Source of the DNA: Amphibalanus amphitrite
Taxonomy: Eukaryota > Arthropoda > Thecostraca > Balanomorpha > Balanidae
Direction of reading: 5' to 3'
Assembly: GCF_019059575.1 (NCBI RefSeq)
Contig: NW_024881710.1
Span: forward strand, 369,001 to 433,000
Length of the DNA stretch: 64,000 nucleotides
The position numbers and the translations under genes were made by a program. Below, piece after piece: positions 1 through 11,018 of this stretch (within the stretch, counting starts at the first letter, position 1; every line of letters begins with the position of its first letter). The notes under the pieces are model-generated. The model did not search any database and was not told the DNA's origin. It saw only the letters and a list, made by a program, of their open reading frames with translations.

Positions 1-535
1 CGCGACGGATGACAGGGTCCGGGACCATTCTCCAGGGCAACTGGTGGATCCAGGGGGGGGGGGGGCATTTGGGTCGCAACGCCCGAGATCGACGAGAATT
101 TGCGTTTTTTTTCGAGAATTAAAGGAAAACCAAACAACTTTTATTAAGAAACGTTTGTTTTAAACAGCGGAGCAGTGCATAAGAAATCGAAATCCGATAA
201 GGTTTTGAAAGTTCGGGAAACTTTTTTGGGGGTATGCCCCTCGCAATGTCAAAGGATCCGCTGGATCCACCAGTGTCCGGATCTGCCCGGACACTGGATC
301 CGCCAGTATCCGGAGCGCGAGTTAAAACTACATATGTGCATATCTAGTAGTAGCAGGTGGTGATCGCTGGGAGTACGCTATAGTATAGCTGGGGATGCCG
401 GGACGCTAATTGACTAATGTCAGGTAATAACTCTAATTACGTTCAGGCGGGTGGCAGAGTGAATTGTAGGGGAGGAGGTGCCGCAGGTCTGCTGCCCCCG
501 GGCAGAGAACCGGGTGCCGATTAGGGGTTCCGGAC
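1..535. other. Non-coding left edge with GGATCC-type repeat fragments
   Basis: No supportable gene. A GGATCC motif followed by a G-tract lies at about 46-65, and a second cluster of GGATCCG/CGGATCC motifs in both orientations lies at about 255-315. The same GGATCCGCC-plus-G-tract style returns near 17842, 24895, 26980 and 51340, so this is probably a fragment of a short interspersed repeat. The 62-residue open frame across it has no recognisable domain. Confidence 0.4.
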
Positions 536-539
536 AAAA

Positions 540-1165
540 AGTCAAATGATAAAAGGTAAAAGGATGATTAGTCAACAGACATTACGTCAAAAGCAAGAAG
601 TCAAAAATCTTAAAAGTCAACAGGTAAAAGGTCAACAAAGAGGAAAGTCAAAAGGCAAAAAGTCAAAAAGGATAAAACGTCAAAAGATAAAAAGTTAAAT
701 TGCCAAAAAGTCAATGAATAAAAAGTCAACTAGCATAGAAGTCAAAAGACAAAAAGTCAAATGGACATAAGGTCAAAAGACGAAAAGTAAAAACGGCAAA
801 AAGTCAAATTGCCAAAAAGTAAAAAGGACAAAAGTCGAAAGACAAAAAGTGAACAGGACATTAAGTCAAAATCCAAAAAACCAAAAGGACAGAAAGTCAA
901 AAGGACAAAAAGTCAAAAAACAACAAGTCAACCGGGCATGAAGTCAAAATAAAAAGTCAAAAGGTCAAAAAGTCAAAAAGACATACAGTCAAAGTCCAAA
1001 AAGTCAAAAAGACAAAAAATCAAAGGGCCAAAAGTCAAAAGGACAAAAAGTGAAGAGGACAAAGGTCAAAAGACGAAAAGTCAACAGGACATAAAGTCAA
1101 ATTACGAAAAATCCAAAGGAAAAAAGCCAAAATCCAAAAACTTAAAAGGACAAGTCAAAGAGCCA
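540..1165. repeat. Minisatellite, about 16-bp unit (AAAAAGTCAAAAGGAC type)
   Basis: Degenerate tandem array of short purine-rich units built on GTCAAAAGGACAAAAA. Spacing between GTCAA cores is mostly 8 to 17 bases and units are imperfect, so the array is old or evolves freely. A second array with the inverse core (TTGACTTTT) lies at 3240-3775, giving a pair in inverted relation around a 2-kb segment that holds TTAA element TT1. Confidence 0.85.
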
Positions 1166-1804
1166 AAGTCAATGACACCTGGATCATCAGTCATTAGGTA
1201 CATACATGACATAACATTTACAAACAGCTGTACACAATTAAGCAGGATGCTGCACAATATAACCTGCATCTTGCCTGCATCATTGGACATTGAAGCGAGA
1301 CTGCCTCCATTGCGCGACTGATGGGGATTCCCATGGCCCGCAACCGCGACTCAGCTGGTCACGCGGGCATGCTTGGCTGAAATCTGACACACATCCGTTG
1401 ACACTTACGTGCTAGGTGGGAGCTCGCTCGCATCGTAAGGTTGTCATGAGGCAGCGTTACATGATCCTTCGTGACAACTGGCTGTCCCAGGCGCAGTTTA
1501 CTGGAATTATTTCAACAAATATAGTAACCCGGAATGTTATCGATACGAAAGGTTCGCTTGTTCAAATTTCCTATATTGTGTAGGGAGACGTTTCTCACCA
1601 ATTGATTCCGTCACGGGTTCTATTAGCGATTTCACACTTTTATTATATGTAGTTCAAGCGTATTGTATGGTACAGTTGGTACAATAGTAAAGCGCGTCGT
1701 TTCTTTTAGATAGGTGGAAGTTGGAACGAGAGGCAATTGTGTGATTGTCGGATTGTCCTGCCTTGAAAGGAACGCTCATATCAGCATCAACAGACAACAA
1801 CCTG
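1166..1804. other. Spacer, no gene seen
   Basis: Unique-looking DNA between the first minisatellite and TT1. Open frames on both strands are short, lack known motifs and run partly into TT1. I see no RNA gene or promoter that I can support. Confidence 0.4.
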
Positions 1805-2709
1805 TTAACCCTCGCCGGCACAGGCCATTTTGCGTCCTTCGACGGCAGAAAGGGGGGGGGGGGTTGGTACGACCCCCCTCGCATTTGGCCCCTGATCGAG
1901 CTAGAGCTTCGCGGAAAAAAAGGAGCGTGTTGCCCGTCACGAGAGGAAGCCGATGGTACCCAATTTTAAGGTCCTAGGTCATCGAGTGACCCTCCAGGTC
2001 AGGTCAATGACCCGAAAACCGGGAAAATCGGGACCTGTTAGAAAGTCGTAAAGTGTGGCTGTTATGTGGTTTTCCGGGGTGCTGATCACGAATATCGTAT
2101 TAGTTTTGATCAGAGATGATGTTTTGAAGCATTTAGACCAGGTCGGGTCAGGTCAGGTCAGGTCCACCGGTAGGGGTTGTGACGGGTATTCGTAATACAT
2201 GTCAACCGCCTCTGACAGCTTCGTAACATGTTACGAAGGCACCAAAACTACTTCGTAATTGTTCAAATGGTTGCTAAATTCGAATTCAGCTCCACAAACT
2301 AGCCTAGAAACATGTAAAACCCGAAAAAGTGAACCGAGGTCACCCGAGGTCACCAAAGGTCAATGACCTGACCTGACCTTCAACTGACCTTGACACCCAC
2401 CCTAATGTATGGGAGCAACATCAAATCACATGTTTGAACGTTTGAAACCACGAAAAGCTTGCAAACGTGCGGCTAATGCGATTCGACATACGCCGAATCG
2501 CGATTCCGGCCAAACATGGTCTCGGAAAAGAGGTCACAGGTCAAAGGTAATTTGGGTCAGGGTCATGAAATTAAAAGGGTAGGTGTAAAATTGATCAATG
2601 CGAGGGTACTGAAAGTTTCGTCGCGATCGGCCGCTTTTTACGCGAGTTATTCGCGAAAAACCTTAGGGGGGGTTGCGTCAACCCCCCTCCCTGTGCCGGC
2701 GAGGGTTAA
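1805..2709. mobile_element. TTAA element TT1 (CCCTCGCC subfamily, complete)
   Basis: A 905-bp non-autonomous element bounded by TTAA at both ends. The termini match over about 20 bases: the left end reads TTAACCCTCGCCGGCACAGG and the right end is its reverse complement. A G-tract (1851-1863) and C-tract follow the left end, with the mirror arrangement at 2666-2693. The interior has AGGTCA-type repeats (for example 2148-2163, with TGACCT on the other side near 2365-2390). No transposase. TTAA target and CCC/GGG termini suggest piggyBac-type mobilisation (inference). Confidence 0.85.
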
Positions 2710-3239
2710 TATTCACGGACTGCATACAATTAAGGTGACCAATTTTCATCGAAATGTATAGGTCAATTAAGTTATCGAGATGCGATTGCTAAAAACACAA
2801 TTTTTTTAGGACCTCGGAGCTGTGACGTCCAAACAGAGGTGACAAGGATAGCGCATTGTGGTCACCAGTTACTGTCCCTCTCCTTCATCTTCGCCTCCGC
2901 CCTACGTCTCCTTATCGGAACTGCCCCCCCCCCCCGCCACCAGCAGGCACAGTACGCCAACTTTATAGATAAGTTCACATTCCCAATATACTTTTTAAAG
3001 CAAAGTAAAAATAGGTAGCAGCGTTCTTATCGGTAGTGTCGGGGCACGTTCGGGGACGCGCCGAGACGCGCTATGCGGTGCAGCCGGCGCCCAGCGGGCG
3101 GCGGCCGGGGATCAGGTGGCCCGGCGCGGGTCAGTCGCCGACCGGAGACGCGGGCTGCGGCGTACTTGTACCGACTTAGTTAACGACTGCTGTTGAAGAC
3201 TACTGTTTGCTGTTGACTACATTTTGCGCATCACCTTTT
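2710..3239. other. Spacer with C-tract and GC-rich block
   Basis: No gene recognised. A C-tract lies at about 2924-2936, and a CpG-rich stretch at about 3040-3175 could be a small CpG island or a GC-rich repeat. No reading frame across it looks protein-like. Confidence 0.35.
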
Positions 3240-3775
3240 CGCGCACCTATTAACTATTTGCTTGTTGACTTTTTGTGTGTTGACTTTTAGCGTGTTGACT
3301 TTTAAGCATGTTGACTTTTAGCGTGTTGACTTTTAGCATGTTGACATTTCGCGTTTTGACTTTTAGCGTGTTGACTTTTAGGCGTGTTGACTTTTAGCGT
3401 GTTGACTTTTAGGCGTGTTGACTTTTAGCGTCTTGACTTTTTGCGTGTTGACTTTTTGCGCGTTGACATTTTGCGTGTTGACTTTATGCGTGTTGACTTT
3501 TAGCGTGTTGACTTTTAGCGCGTTGACTTTTTGACATGTCGGCTTTTTGTCTCTTTGACATTATGTCTTTTGACTTCTTGCGTGTTGACTTTTAGCTTGT
3601 TGACTTCTGGCGTGTTGACTTTTTGGCAGGTTGACTTTTTGTTCATTTGACATTTTGTCCTTTGACTTCTTGCGATGTTGACTTTCTGTCTGTTGACTTA
3701 ATGTCCTTTGACTTTTTATCCGTTTACTTTTAACGTTTTGACTTTTCATCCGGGAATCGCCGATTAGTTCCCAAA
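3240..3775. repeat. Minisatellite, 15-16-bp unit (GTTGACTTTTAGCGT)
   Basis: Long tandem array of units reading GTTGACTTTTAGCGT or GTTGACTTTTTGCGT, becoming irregular after about 3540. The minus-strand open frame at 3561-3782, rich in SQ and KSQ, is only the repeat read as protein. The core AAAAGTCAA is shared, in opposite orientation, with the array at 540-1165. Confidence 0.9.
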
Positions 3776-4069
3776 CTGACAAGTCATTCGCAAAGCGCCA
3801 ACAACATATGGTCTCCAGTTAGAGACTACCCTTGCATCCGATCCGACGGTAGCTACTGGGGTGGCGGCGTGGAGGCGGGCGGACAGCAGCCGGGCCGGGA
3901 CCGTCTCCCCTTGGGGCATTCCACGTCAAATCAAACACCGAAATCCGTCATCCCCTTCGATTTTTCTGAAAATTTGTAGGCAGACTGGGCATGGTTCAAA
4001 ACTGAGTTACGTGTAATATTTTCGAAATTTGATAACGTATCGCCGAGATATAGGTCATCGAATATAGCC
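3776..4069. other. Spacer, no gene seen
   Basis: About 290 bases between the minisatellite and the fold-back element, with a small GC-rich patch near 3855-3920. Nothing recognisable. Confidence 0.35.
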
Positions 4070-5560
4070 AAAAATGCCACACATCATTTTTTTAAATGCT
4101 TATAACTCTGGTTCCTTTTCTGGTATCAAAATGATATTAACAGGGTCTTGTAGGCAATTGATAAGGCTTTGATTTTTAATTATAAAATTAAATTGAAGTG
4201 ACCTTGAATTGCATTTGACCTTGAATTAAAACAGAAAAATTTAAATAGCAAAAAACACGCCACCTTCGATTTGAGTAATTTTTACATATTATGTCCGTCA
4301 CAATGTTCCTAACCATCTGTGAAAAAATTGGAGTGGGCCATTCATAACTTTCGCGGCAAACGCCGTTTTCATGCATCAACATCACGCAACCGCGCGTGAC
4401 CTTGAAAGACAGAGTCAAGACATGCTTGCTTGTGTACACTTTCTGAAATGAATGATTGCTGATTAGTGATATCCCAAACTCTGCGAGAATGGAAATGCAT
4501 AGTCATCGTAGTCAAGCATTCACGTTCCATTGTAAAAGTGTCTCAGGCAAACGGTATTTTGCGGTGAATTTTGAGCCGTGTGGAAATGCATCATGAAATA
4601 AATTCAACGAAAACATTATCACGCAACGATATCTTCACGTCTTTTGATCTTCACTATACGAAAGAACATACATTTTTGAGTATGTATGGGGAATTTCTAG
4701 TTAATCCGATAATAAATATGGCAGTTAGAGTCCTGCTAAGAGTAACATGTCGCCGGCTGAGGCGGGATCGGCCGACGCGGGAAACGCAGCAGTCACAGTT
4801 TTGTGTTTACACGTTCATATTTCAATTGTTTACCAACCTATTTTCAGAATTCTTTCACCATAAGATTGCCTGTACATTTCTTAGTCTTCTCACAAAATTT
4901 GACGCGAATCGAACGTAATCAGCGGTAAGGAGCGCGATGTAAAGACGGAACCGTTCCGTTCCGTCCCGGCACAGTCTACAATTCAGGCGGCGCGTAGCGG
5001 TCGGCGCCGGCTGCCGAGTCGCCGCGTCGCCGCGGCGACAGGATGTTCACTTTACACCGCTATTACTAGAACCGTTGTGAACCGATTTTCTTATTGCTTG
5101 CACGATGAGATGTGCAATTCAATTCTGGACAGGTAGCCATAAGTAATTTCGCATCAATATTATGAGATATTGGCGAAAAACAGGAGGGGTGGGGCGAAAT
5201 TCACTCTTCCCCCTCCACTGCGCGTGCTAACATACGTTTGCATATGTGCCATTTTCTTCAAAAGTTATGAATGGCCCACTCTAATTTTTTCACAGGTTGT
5301 TAAGAATATGGTAGGCAATAAAATATATGAAAATGAGCCAAATCGAAGGTGGCGTGTTTTTTGCTATTTCAATTTTTGTGCTTAAGAACAGAGTTAAGCA
5401 AATTTCAAGGTCATATATTTAAGTCGATGCAATTCTAAACAAATGCTTAAGAAATTACCTAAACAGTAAGGTTTATTTCATTCAAATCAAACAAGTACAA
5501 CCAAAGTTATGGTCGTTCAAAAATATAAAGATGCAACATTTTGTAAAAATTTGATGCCCT
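4070..5560. mobile_element. Fold-back element with about 300-bp inverted arms
   Basis: The segment at 4236-4363 reappears in inverse orientation at 5256-5381, including an identical run containing AAAGTTATGAATGGCCCACT and another containing CGAAGGTGGCGTG. Weaker inverted similarity extends outward to about 4070 and 5560. The loop of about 0.9 kb holds short open frames without known domains and GC-rich patches near 4750 and 4985-5040. This is a long-inverted-repeat MITE or fold-back transposon; the exact ends and target duplication were not resolved. Confidence 0.7.
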
Positions 5561-6400
5561 ATATTTAGAAGACCTGTGGTCAGAATGTGCAAAAAACATC
5601 AATGTAATGTCCGGGGCGACACAGGAACTCGCTCACAAATTTATAATGAAATCGCTGATGGTAAGGTGCAAAACAGCCGATTTTTGTTCGATTTGACGTG
5701 GAATTCCAATTGGAATTCCCTTTCCAACCGGACCCAAACCGGCCGCATACCAGTGGGCCAGACACCGCCGCCGGCATCACCCGCGCGGACGGTGAGGGAC
5801 TGAAAGCGAGGAGTGAGGAGTGCCCGCGCACGGGCGCGTTCAGGGACCCTGTCTGCAGCGGACGGCGAGGGACCGAGGAACTGGCTGTGCCGGAGTACGA
5901 GCGCCGGTCCATTTTGCCTTTGATGATCGCATGGACTGCTGCATCTAGCATGTGCTTAGGATAGGATATCCTCTTTATGAAGTATTCAGCTGCAGACCTC
6001 GTGAAATTTAAATCTACATAATGTCGAGATCAACAAGCTCAAAGAGGTTTCGCTAATCAACTTGAACAAATCGATCTGCAATAGCCATTTTCGTAGGATA
6101 TTTGACTGATTTTTCCGTTCATGCCTTTTATCTTATCTTTATGACCAATCGTTGTGTTGTTAGCCTGTTAATAGCTTGTTAATGTTATTAAAAACACGTG
6201 TTCTGTTCCGCTGTGAACGTTTAACTGCTATTCGATTTCACCTGTACATAAATGGAGGTGCATCTGTTACCGGTAGAATGCATAAATAAATGCCAAATTA
6301 AGTCGCTGCGGGTGAGACAAAGGTTACGCTCACAGGTGTGTAACGTAGGCTGGGTGTGAACTTGAAGCGCATGTATGAAGCACTGCAGGTGGGTTCACAG
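5561..6400. other. Gene-free spacer, GC-rich patch at 5690-5900
   Basis: GC- and CpG-rich from about 5690 to 5900, starting with a short GAATTCC / GGAATTC palindrome, then AT-rich. Open frames on both strands overlap each other and have compositions typical of GC-rich non-coding DNA. No domain recognised. Confidence 0.35.
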
Positions 6401-6690
6401 GTTCAACAGGTGACGACAGCGCGGCGCCGGGCGGCGGTCGAAGCGCGGACCGGCAGCTGCTCTCTGTTTGAGGGGGAGGGGAGGGGGAGAGGTAGGGCCG
6501 GGGCTTTGACCGCCGCTGGTCCGCCCGGCCCGACGCCCGGCCCGCACCCCTCCGCTGTGACGTCATCGGACCAGCCGTGTGACGGGTTCGCCATCTTAGG
6601 CCCGGTCCGGTCTGGTCCGGTCCGTCCGTCCGTCCGACCGACCGAACCCAGTGTGGGCACAAACACAGACCGTGCTGACATCTAGGAGAC
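6401..6690. other. CpG-rich block
   Basis: Strongly CpG-rich, with short repeats of GGTCCG and CCGT at 6600-6650 and a TGACGTCA site at about 6557-6564. Open frames on both strands (up to 170 codons) are explained by low stop-codon frequency in GC-rich DNA. Possibly a CpG-island promoter, but no adjacent gene is recognised. Confidence 0.3.
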
Positions 6691-7059
6691 GAATCTGATA
6701 ACACCTTTTGGACAACGCCTTTTAGTCTACTTAAATGTTTGGATGATAACTTGGCAAAGCAAATGCGCATAAAAGGTATACGAGGCGGAGGGTTGAAAAA
6801 GTCGGTAAAATTAGTGGGGTGAGTGCTTACAACAGTCTGCATTGACCCTGCGTTTCGGTGTGAGATACCTACCTAAATGTGCTTGCTTGTGTCTAAAAAA
6901 TCTTGGACTCGGTCTTTATCCTACGCCTATCACCAAGGCTGATACGATCTGTCGACGGCAATGATAATGGTAATACAGTGCCATTAAATGACAGCACCTA
7001 CCTAGCGCAATAATTAAATCTCGTATGCTCTCACTTCCCAGCGGCGATCATTTGCCTGG
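6691..7059. other. Spacer, no gene seen
   Basis: AT-richer DNA with no protein-like frame, repeat or RNA structure that I can support. Confidence 0.3.
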
Positions 7060-7064
7060 AGTGG

Positions 7065-7172
7065 TAGGCTGTGCCGCATGACACAGGCTGAGTGACGCAG
7101 TTCACACTGTGACCCCCATGCTCGCCATATATGCACTAGTGTTGCGTGATAAGCGGCACAGCCTAGCACTGC
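7065..7172. repeat. Short hairpin MITE-like repeat
   Basis: GTAGGCTGTGCCGC at 7067 is mirrored by GCGGCACAGCCTAGCAC near 7154-7170, giving about 14-bp inverted ends around a roughly 105-bp unit. It could be a tiny MITE. No target duplication was confirmed. Confidence 0.5.
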
Positions 7173-7295
7173 AGTCAACTGATAGGTTGTGAGAAGTGGA
7201 AAATCCTTCTGTAGTCAAATTATTTGATCAATAATAGCACGTCGAAAAAGTCACTAATGGACTTAGGGAAACTAGCTAATCGAGCGATATGCAAT

Positions 7296-8331
7296 AGCCG
7301 TTTTCACAACGGTTATCTCATGGCACACATTTGGTACATTTGGTGCAATTTGGTCAACTTATGTTAACCCGCGTCTCGCGCCCTGTTGGGGTCTGCCGAG
7401 CAACGTTGGGGGGGGGGGGATTTTGGCCCCTCTAAGATCCCGAAAACCACGCAACATAGCAACAAGCAGCACAGCAAACGGTATTAGATAGCCCCAACGG
7501 GAGACTACCTTGCGACCCAAATTCATTGAACTCGGTCAAACCGATGACGTCAAAAGTTAGGTCAAATGTCGAATTTTCACCCTTTACAGCCATTGCCAGA
7601 AATACGTTGTAAAATCGAGTAAAATGCATGTCATTAGGTCAAATTAGGTCAAATTTTAAACTTGATATTTTTACGTAAACTGGGTATCGATTCGATGCAG
7701 CTCGTCATGGAAAGTCTAATGGTGGTCTTTGTTTTGCGCTAAGTGACATATAATTGCTAAAAATTGAGTTAAAAAATTTGACATCAATTTTGAAGTTTTT
7801 TTTCGCTATTACTTGACCAGAAAAGGAGGCATCGATCTAGGTTTGTTATGTAGATAGAATAGCACAGGGACTATCATTTATGTTCCCTTTTTTCGAAATT
7901 TGAAAAAAACTTTTATGTTTTTTTTTTGCGTTTTCCTAAAGAAATCAATTTGTTTTATTTTGGGGGGTTAAAATCACAAAATGTTGAACATCCGAGATAA
8001 CAGTTTTGTAGCACCGTCTTTTCTCTACACGACCTCATAAAGAACTTTGAAATTGCTTGTTAACTTAAGGTTTTGTGAGCGTTTCAAGATTTCATGTTTT
8101 TTGCTCATTTTTGCTCGAACATGACCTCAGATTGACCTCAATAACTCCTGACCTTAGGTGACCTAAGACTTGAAATTTTGTACAAAGGTGTCAAATTGGT
8201 GCCTGGGAAGGTACTGAAAATTTGGCGGCCGCACGCCGCCGTTTTCCTGCTACTCAGGAAAACCACAAGGGGGACAATATGATCAAGGAGGGCAACCACA
8301 AGGAGGGCAACAATCTGTCGTGAAAACGGCT
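7296..8331. mobile_element. MITE with AGCCGTTTTCACGAC ends, interrupted by TT2
   Basis: The left end AGCCGTTTTCACAACGG (7296) is mirrored by GTCGTGAAAACGGCT (8317-8331). The left arm, containing ACATTTGGTGCAATTTGGTCAA-like sequence, also occurs in the intact copy at 19512-19739 in inverse orientation. TTAA element TT2 begins inside it at 7364, so the MITE is the older insertion. Confidence 0.65.
7364..8290. mobile_element. TTAA element TT2 (right end eroded)
   Basis: Begins TTAACCCGCG and has the doubled left terminus (CTGTTGGGGTCTG, then CAACGTTGGGG) followed by a G-tract. The interior resembles TT6 and TT8: a TGACGTCA at about 7544 and a block resembling the GATTCGATGCAGCTCGTCA sequence at about 7690. 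The right end at about 8225-8290 keeps the CAGGAAAACCACA-type sub-terminal region but lacks a clean GGGTTAA, so this copy has lost or mutated one end. Confidence 0.6.
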
Positions 8332-8439
8332 AATATTTTATCTTTTATATTTTATAATATAATATTTTATCTAATATTTTAACTAATATATATAGCTAAT
8401 ATTTTATCTTCAAGAAACTCCTTTTAGCAGTTTCTTGAC

Positions 8440-9334
8440 CTGAGCGGTTTTGACGTGACTTTGACCTGAGGTCAGCACCTTAATTTGACCTCTTTCAAAC
8501 AAAATTATATACCGGTGAGGTGAACCCTGAGTTCAAATACCCCGAGACAGAGGCCCGGTTTTCGGTCACTGTATTTCGAAAATGGTCGCAGAGCCGTCAT
8601 TTTGGCACCATCTTGTTTTTCCTGCTCATTCGCGTCGAATGCTATGCTGATATTTTGAAAAGTTCAACTTGGGTGCTGGCCGAAGGTCAAGATCAGGACA
8701 AACTCGTTAAGGTCACGAAGTTGGTCAATTGAAATCATACAGCAAAGGTATTAGTCGATGTGACAGCTCATTTTGAGCTAGTGCCTTTCCAATCGCTAAC
8801 TCAGCTTTTCCGGGGGCTATTACCTAACGAAAAATTCGAATTTCAAGTGACCTAAGTGACGTCATAAATGACGTAATGTCTTTATGATGTTACGCAAGGT
8901 ACACAATGCAAAACTTAACCATCAGACCTTGCAGGAAATGCATGAAATTATAATTATATGTGCTTGAGAAAGTCATCATTCCCGGCTGCATGAAAATAAA
9001 TTTCAATGCTTCCTCAATGGCTTATGGTGGCGAGGTCACGTTACCGACCTGAACTATGAGGCGAGTTTCAGGTACGGGCAAAAACTTTGACAAATATAGT
9101 TGTAACAACATGAGAGGCGTTTCGCAATGGCGATATTTCTTAAACTTGCATAGGTTCATCAATAACGCCACAGTTCGGTAAAGATCCTGGTGTGAAAGTG
9201 CGTTTGGTGTCAAAAGATAAATCAAAGATAAGTTAAACATCTTTCAGCGCTCTATTGCCAATTACTTTCCGAGCAATGGCGAGAAAACCGCCAGAGGCGA
9301 ATAGCGCTCGCTCCCTCGGCCGCAGAGGGTTAAA
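8440..9334. mobile_element. TTAA element TT3 (CCCTCGCC subfamily, left end lost)
   Basis: The right end reads GCCGCAGAGGGTTAA (TTAA at 9331-9334). The interior aligns by eye with TT5, for example GCGTCGAATG at about 8632, GGTCACGAAGTTGGTC at about 8711 and paired TGACGTCA-like sites at about 8856-8880. The left terminus is not recognisable. Confidence 0.55.
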
Positions 9335-9411
9335 CCATACGCCTTTATGAGGTCATTGTCTCTTTAAGTCTCAACGTAGTTCGCGTAGGGTCCTTAACAT
9401 CTTTAGGAAAC

Positions 9412-10482
9412 GTAACCCTCGCCGGCCGGGGGGAGGGGTGGGTGCCGCCCCCCCCCCCCTCCATAGTTTTTTTTTCGCGATAGCTCCGAACACGCTGGCG
9501 ACAGAGAGCTGAAACTTCTCATACATCACTTTTGATTCAAGCCAGCTCTTTTGAATTCAATCGCATTTTCAGGTCAGGTCAGGTCACTGACCTATGACGT
9601 CATAAGTAAGCCTCTGCGCGGTCTTCAGTTGTCGCAACTTCGCAACGCCCTCAGTGCCAGAGGAGCTTTCACAGGGAGATCAAATTTACAGGATCTAGTC
9701 CACAGGATCCATCAGAGGTCTCACAACTTGTATATCTCGGATTTTTTTTCTATAAGTCACATGACGTCAGGCTGGTCACGTGACCTCACCATCATAAGTC
9801 AATGGGAAAAATGAAAACGACTATTTTTGCGCCGAGAACGATCTCAAACTATCTCAACCACACGGATTCGTGATTTCATGCACTCCTTGCAAATTTTGTT
9901 GCTTCACTTTTGCATTGTTGACCTTGTGTGACGTCATTTATGACGTCACTAGGGAAATAAGAGTTTTTCGTCAATAACTCCTGACCGAATTGAGCTAGCG
10001 AGTCGAGAAAGCCACCAATGGACTCGGAAAGTCCTGCCGAATCGTATGATATGCAATATGATCTCCTTCGACCAAGTTCGTGACCTGGGGCTCTGACCTG
10101 ACCGCGACCCGAGGTCAACACCTCAAGTTGACCTCACCCAAACAAAAAGTATGCCATTCGACGTGCCTGAGCAAGACGAACACGATGATGTCAAAATCGC
10201 GGCTCGGCGACCATCTTTTGCGAAGTTATTAACCAAAATCAAACCCTTACATTGGGCGACTCGACCTGACCTCAGAAGTTACCGGTTGACCTGACCTGAG
10301 ACCTTAAAATCGGGTACCAATCGCTGCGTCTGGTAACGGCGCAAAGTGCACACCCTCGTTTTTCCGTGACACTCTAGCTGCATCAGGGGCGAAACGGCGA
10401 GGGGGTCGTCCCCGTCTCCCCCCCCCCTTCGGCCGGCGCGTAGGTATGTACCTAGAAAACCAAAAGGTCCGGCGAAGGATAA
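9412..10482. mobile_element. TTAA element TT4 (CCCTCGCC subfamily)
   Basis: Left end GTAACCCTCGCCGGCCGGGG is followed by G- and C-tracts. The right end is the doubled type: an inner copy GGCCGGCGCG at 10431-10440, a spacer, and an outer copy GGTCCGGCGAAGGATAA ending at 10482. Both outer TTAA sites have one mutation (GTAA, ATAA), suggesting an old insertion. The interior holds TGACGTCA at 9761 and 9930-9950 and AGGTCA/TGACCT runs. Confidence 0.7.
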
Positions 10483-11018
10483 GGAAATGCGATGAGATAT
10501 TGAACATATCTGAACGAACATTGCTCGAGATGTCAGTTATAGCAATTTTTTGTTTGCCTTCTACGATGAAATTAAATTCTGTATGGTAACCTTTTGGGGG
10601 GAAAATGTTTTCAATATTTTCATCATCAAAAGCCAATGCGTTGGGAAGACCTTTGCTGCAAAATAAATTACGGGAAAATACGGCTACATTAACAACATTG
10701 CCCTTTAGGTATAAGGCCTTCCTATGCTGAAATATTCAAAATGAACAGTAAAAATAAATTATATAGCCAAAATCCTTGGTTAATTGTGATTGCTGGATAT
10801 TCAATTAAAGTGACCATCCCACCTTAACATTAGTTTTGATTTGAGATAGCCAAAATGGGGTCCCTGGCTTAAACTTACTGGTTTGAGCACTAATAACAGC
10901 GAGAAATGCCCTAAATCAAAAACATCTAATTCCAAAGTTGCAGCACTTTGGATTCAGAGGGGCTAATGCATTTGAATGCCCTCTCTGAATGTGTGACGTC
11001 AGCGTAGATCTAACGATT
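10483..11018. other. AT-rich spacer, no gene seen
   Basis: AT-rich DNA between TT4 and TT5. No repeat, RNA or coding pattern recognised. Confidence 0.35.

Noticed and set aside
3561-3782. Minus-strand SQ/KSQ-rich 73-codon frame
   Set aside because: Translation of the GTTGACTTTT minisatellite.
6330-6842. 170-codon minus-strand frame in a CpG-rich block
   Set aside because: Competing open frames exist on both strands, composition is proline/arginine-rich, and there is no domain or splice support.
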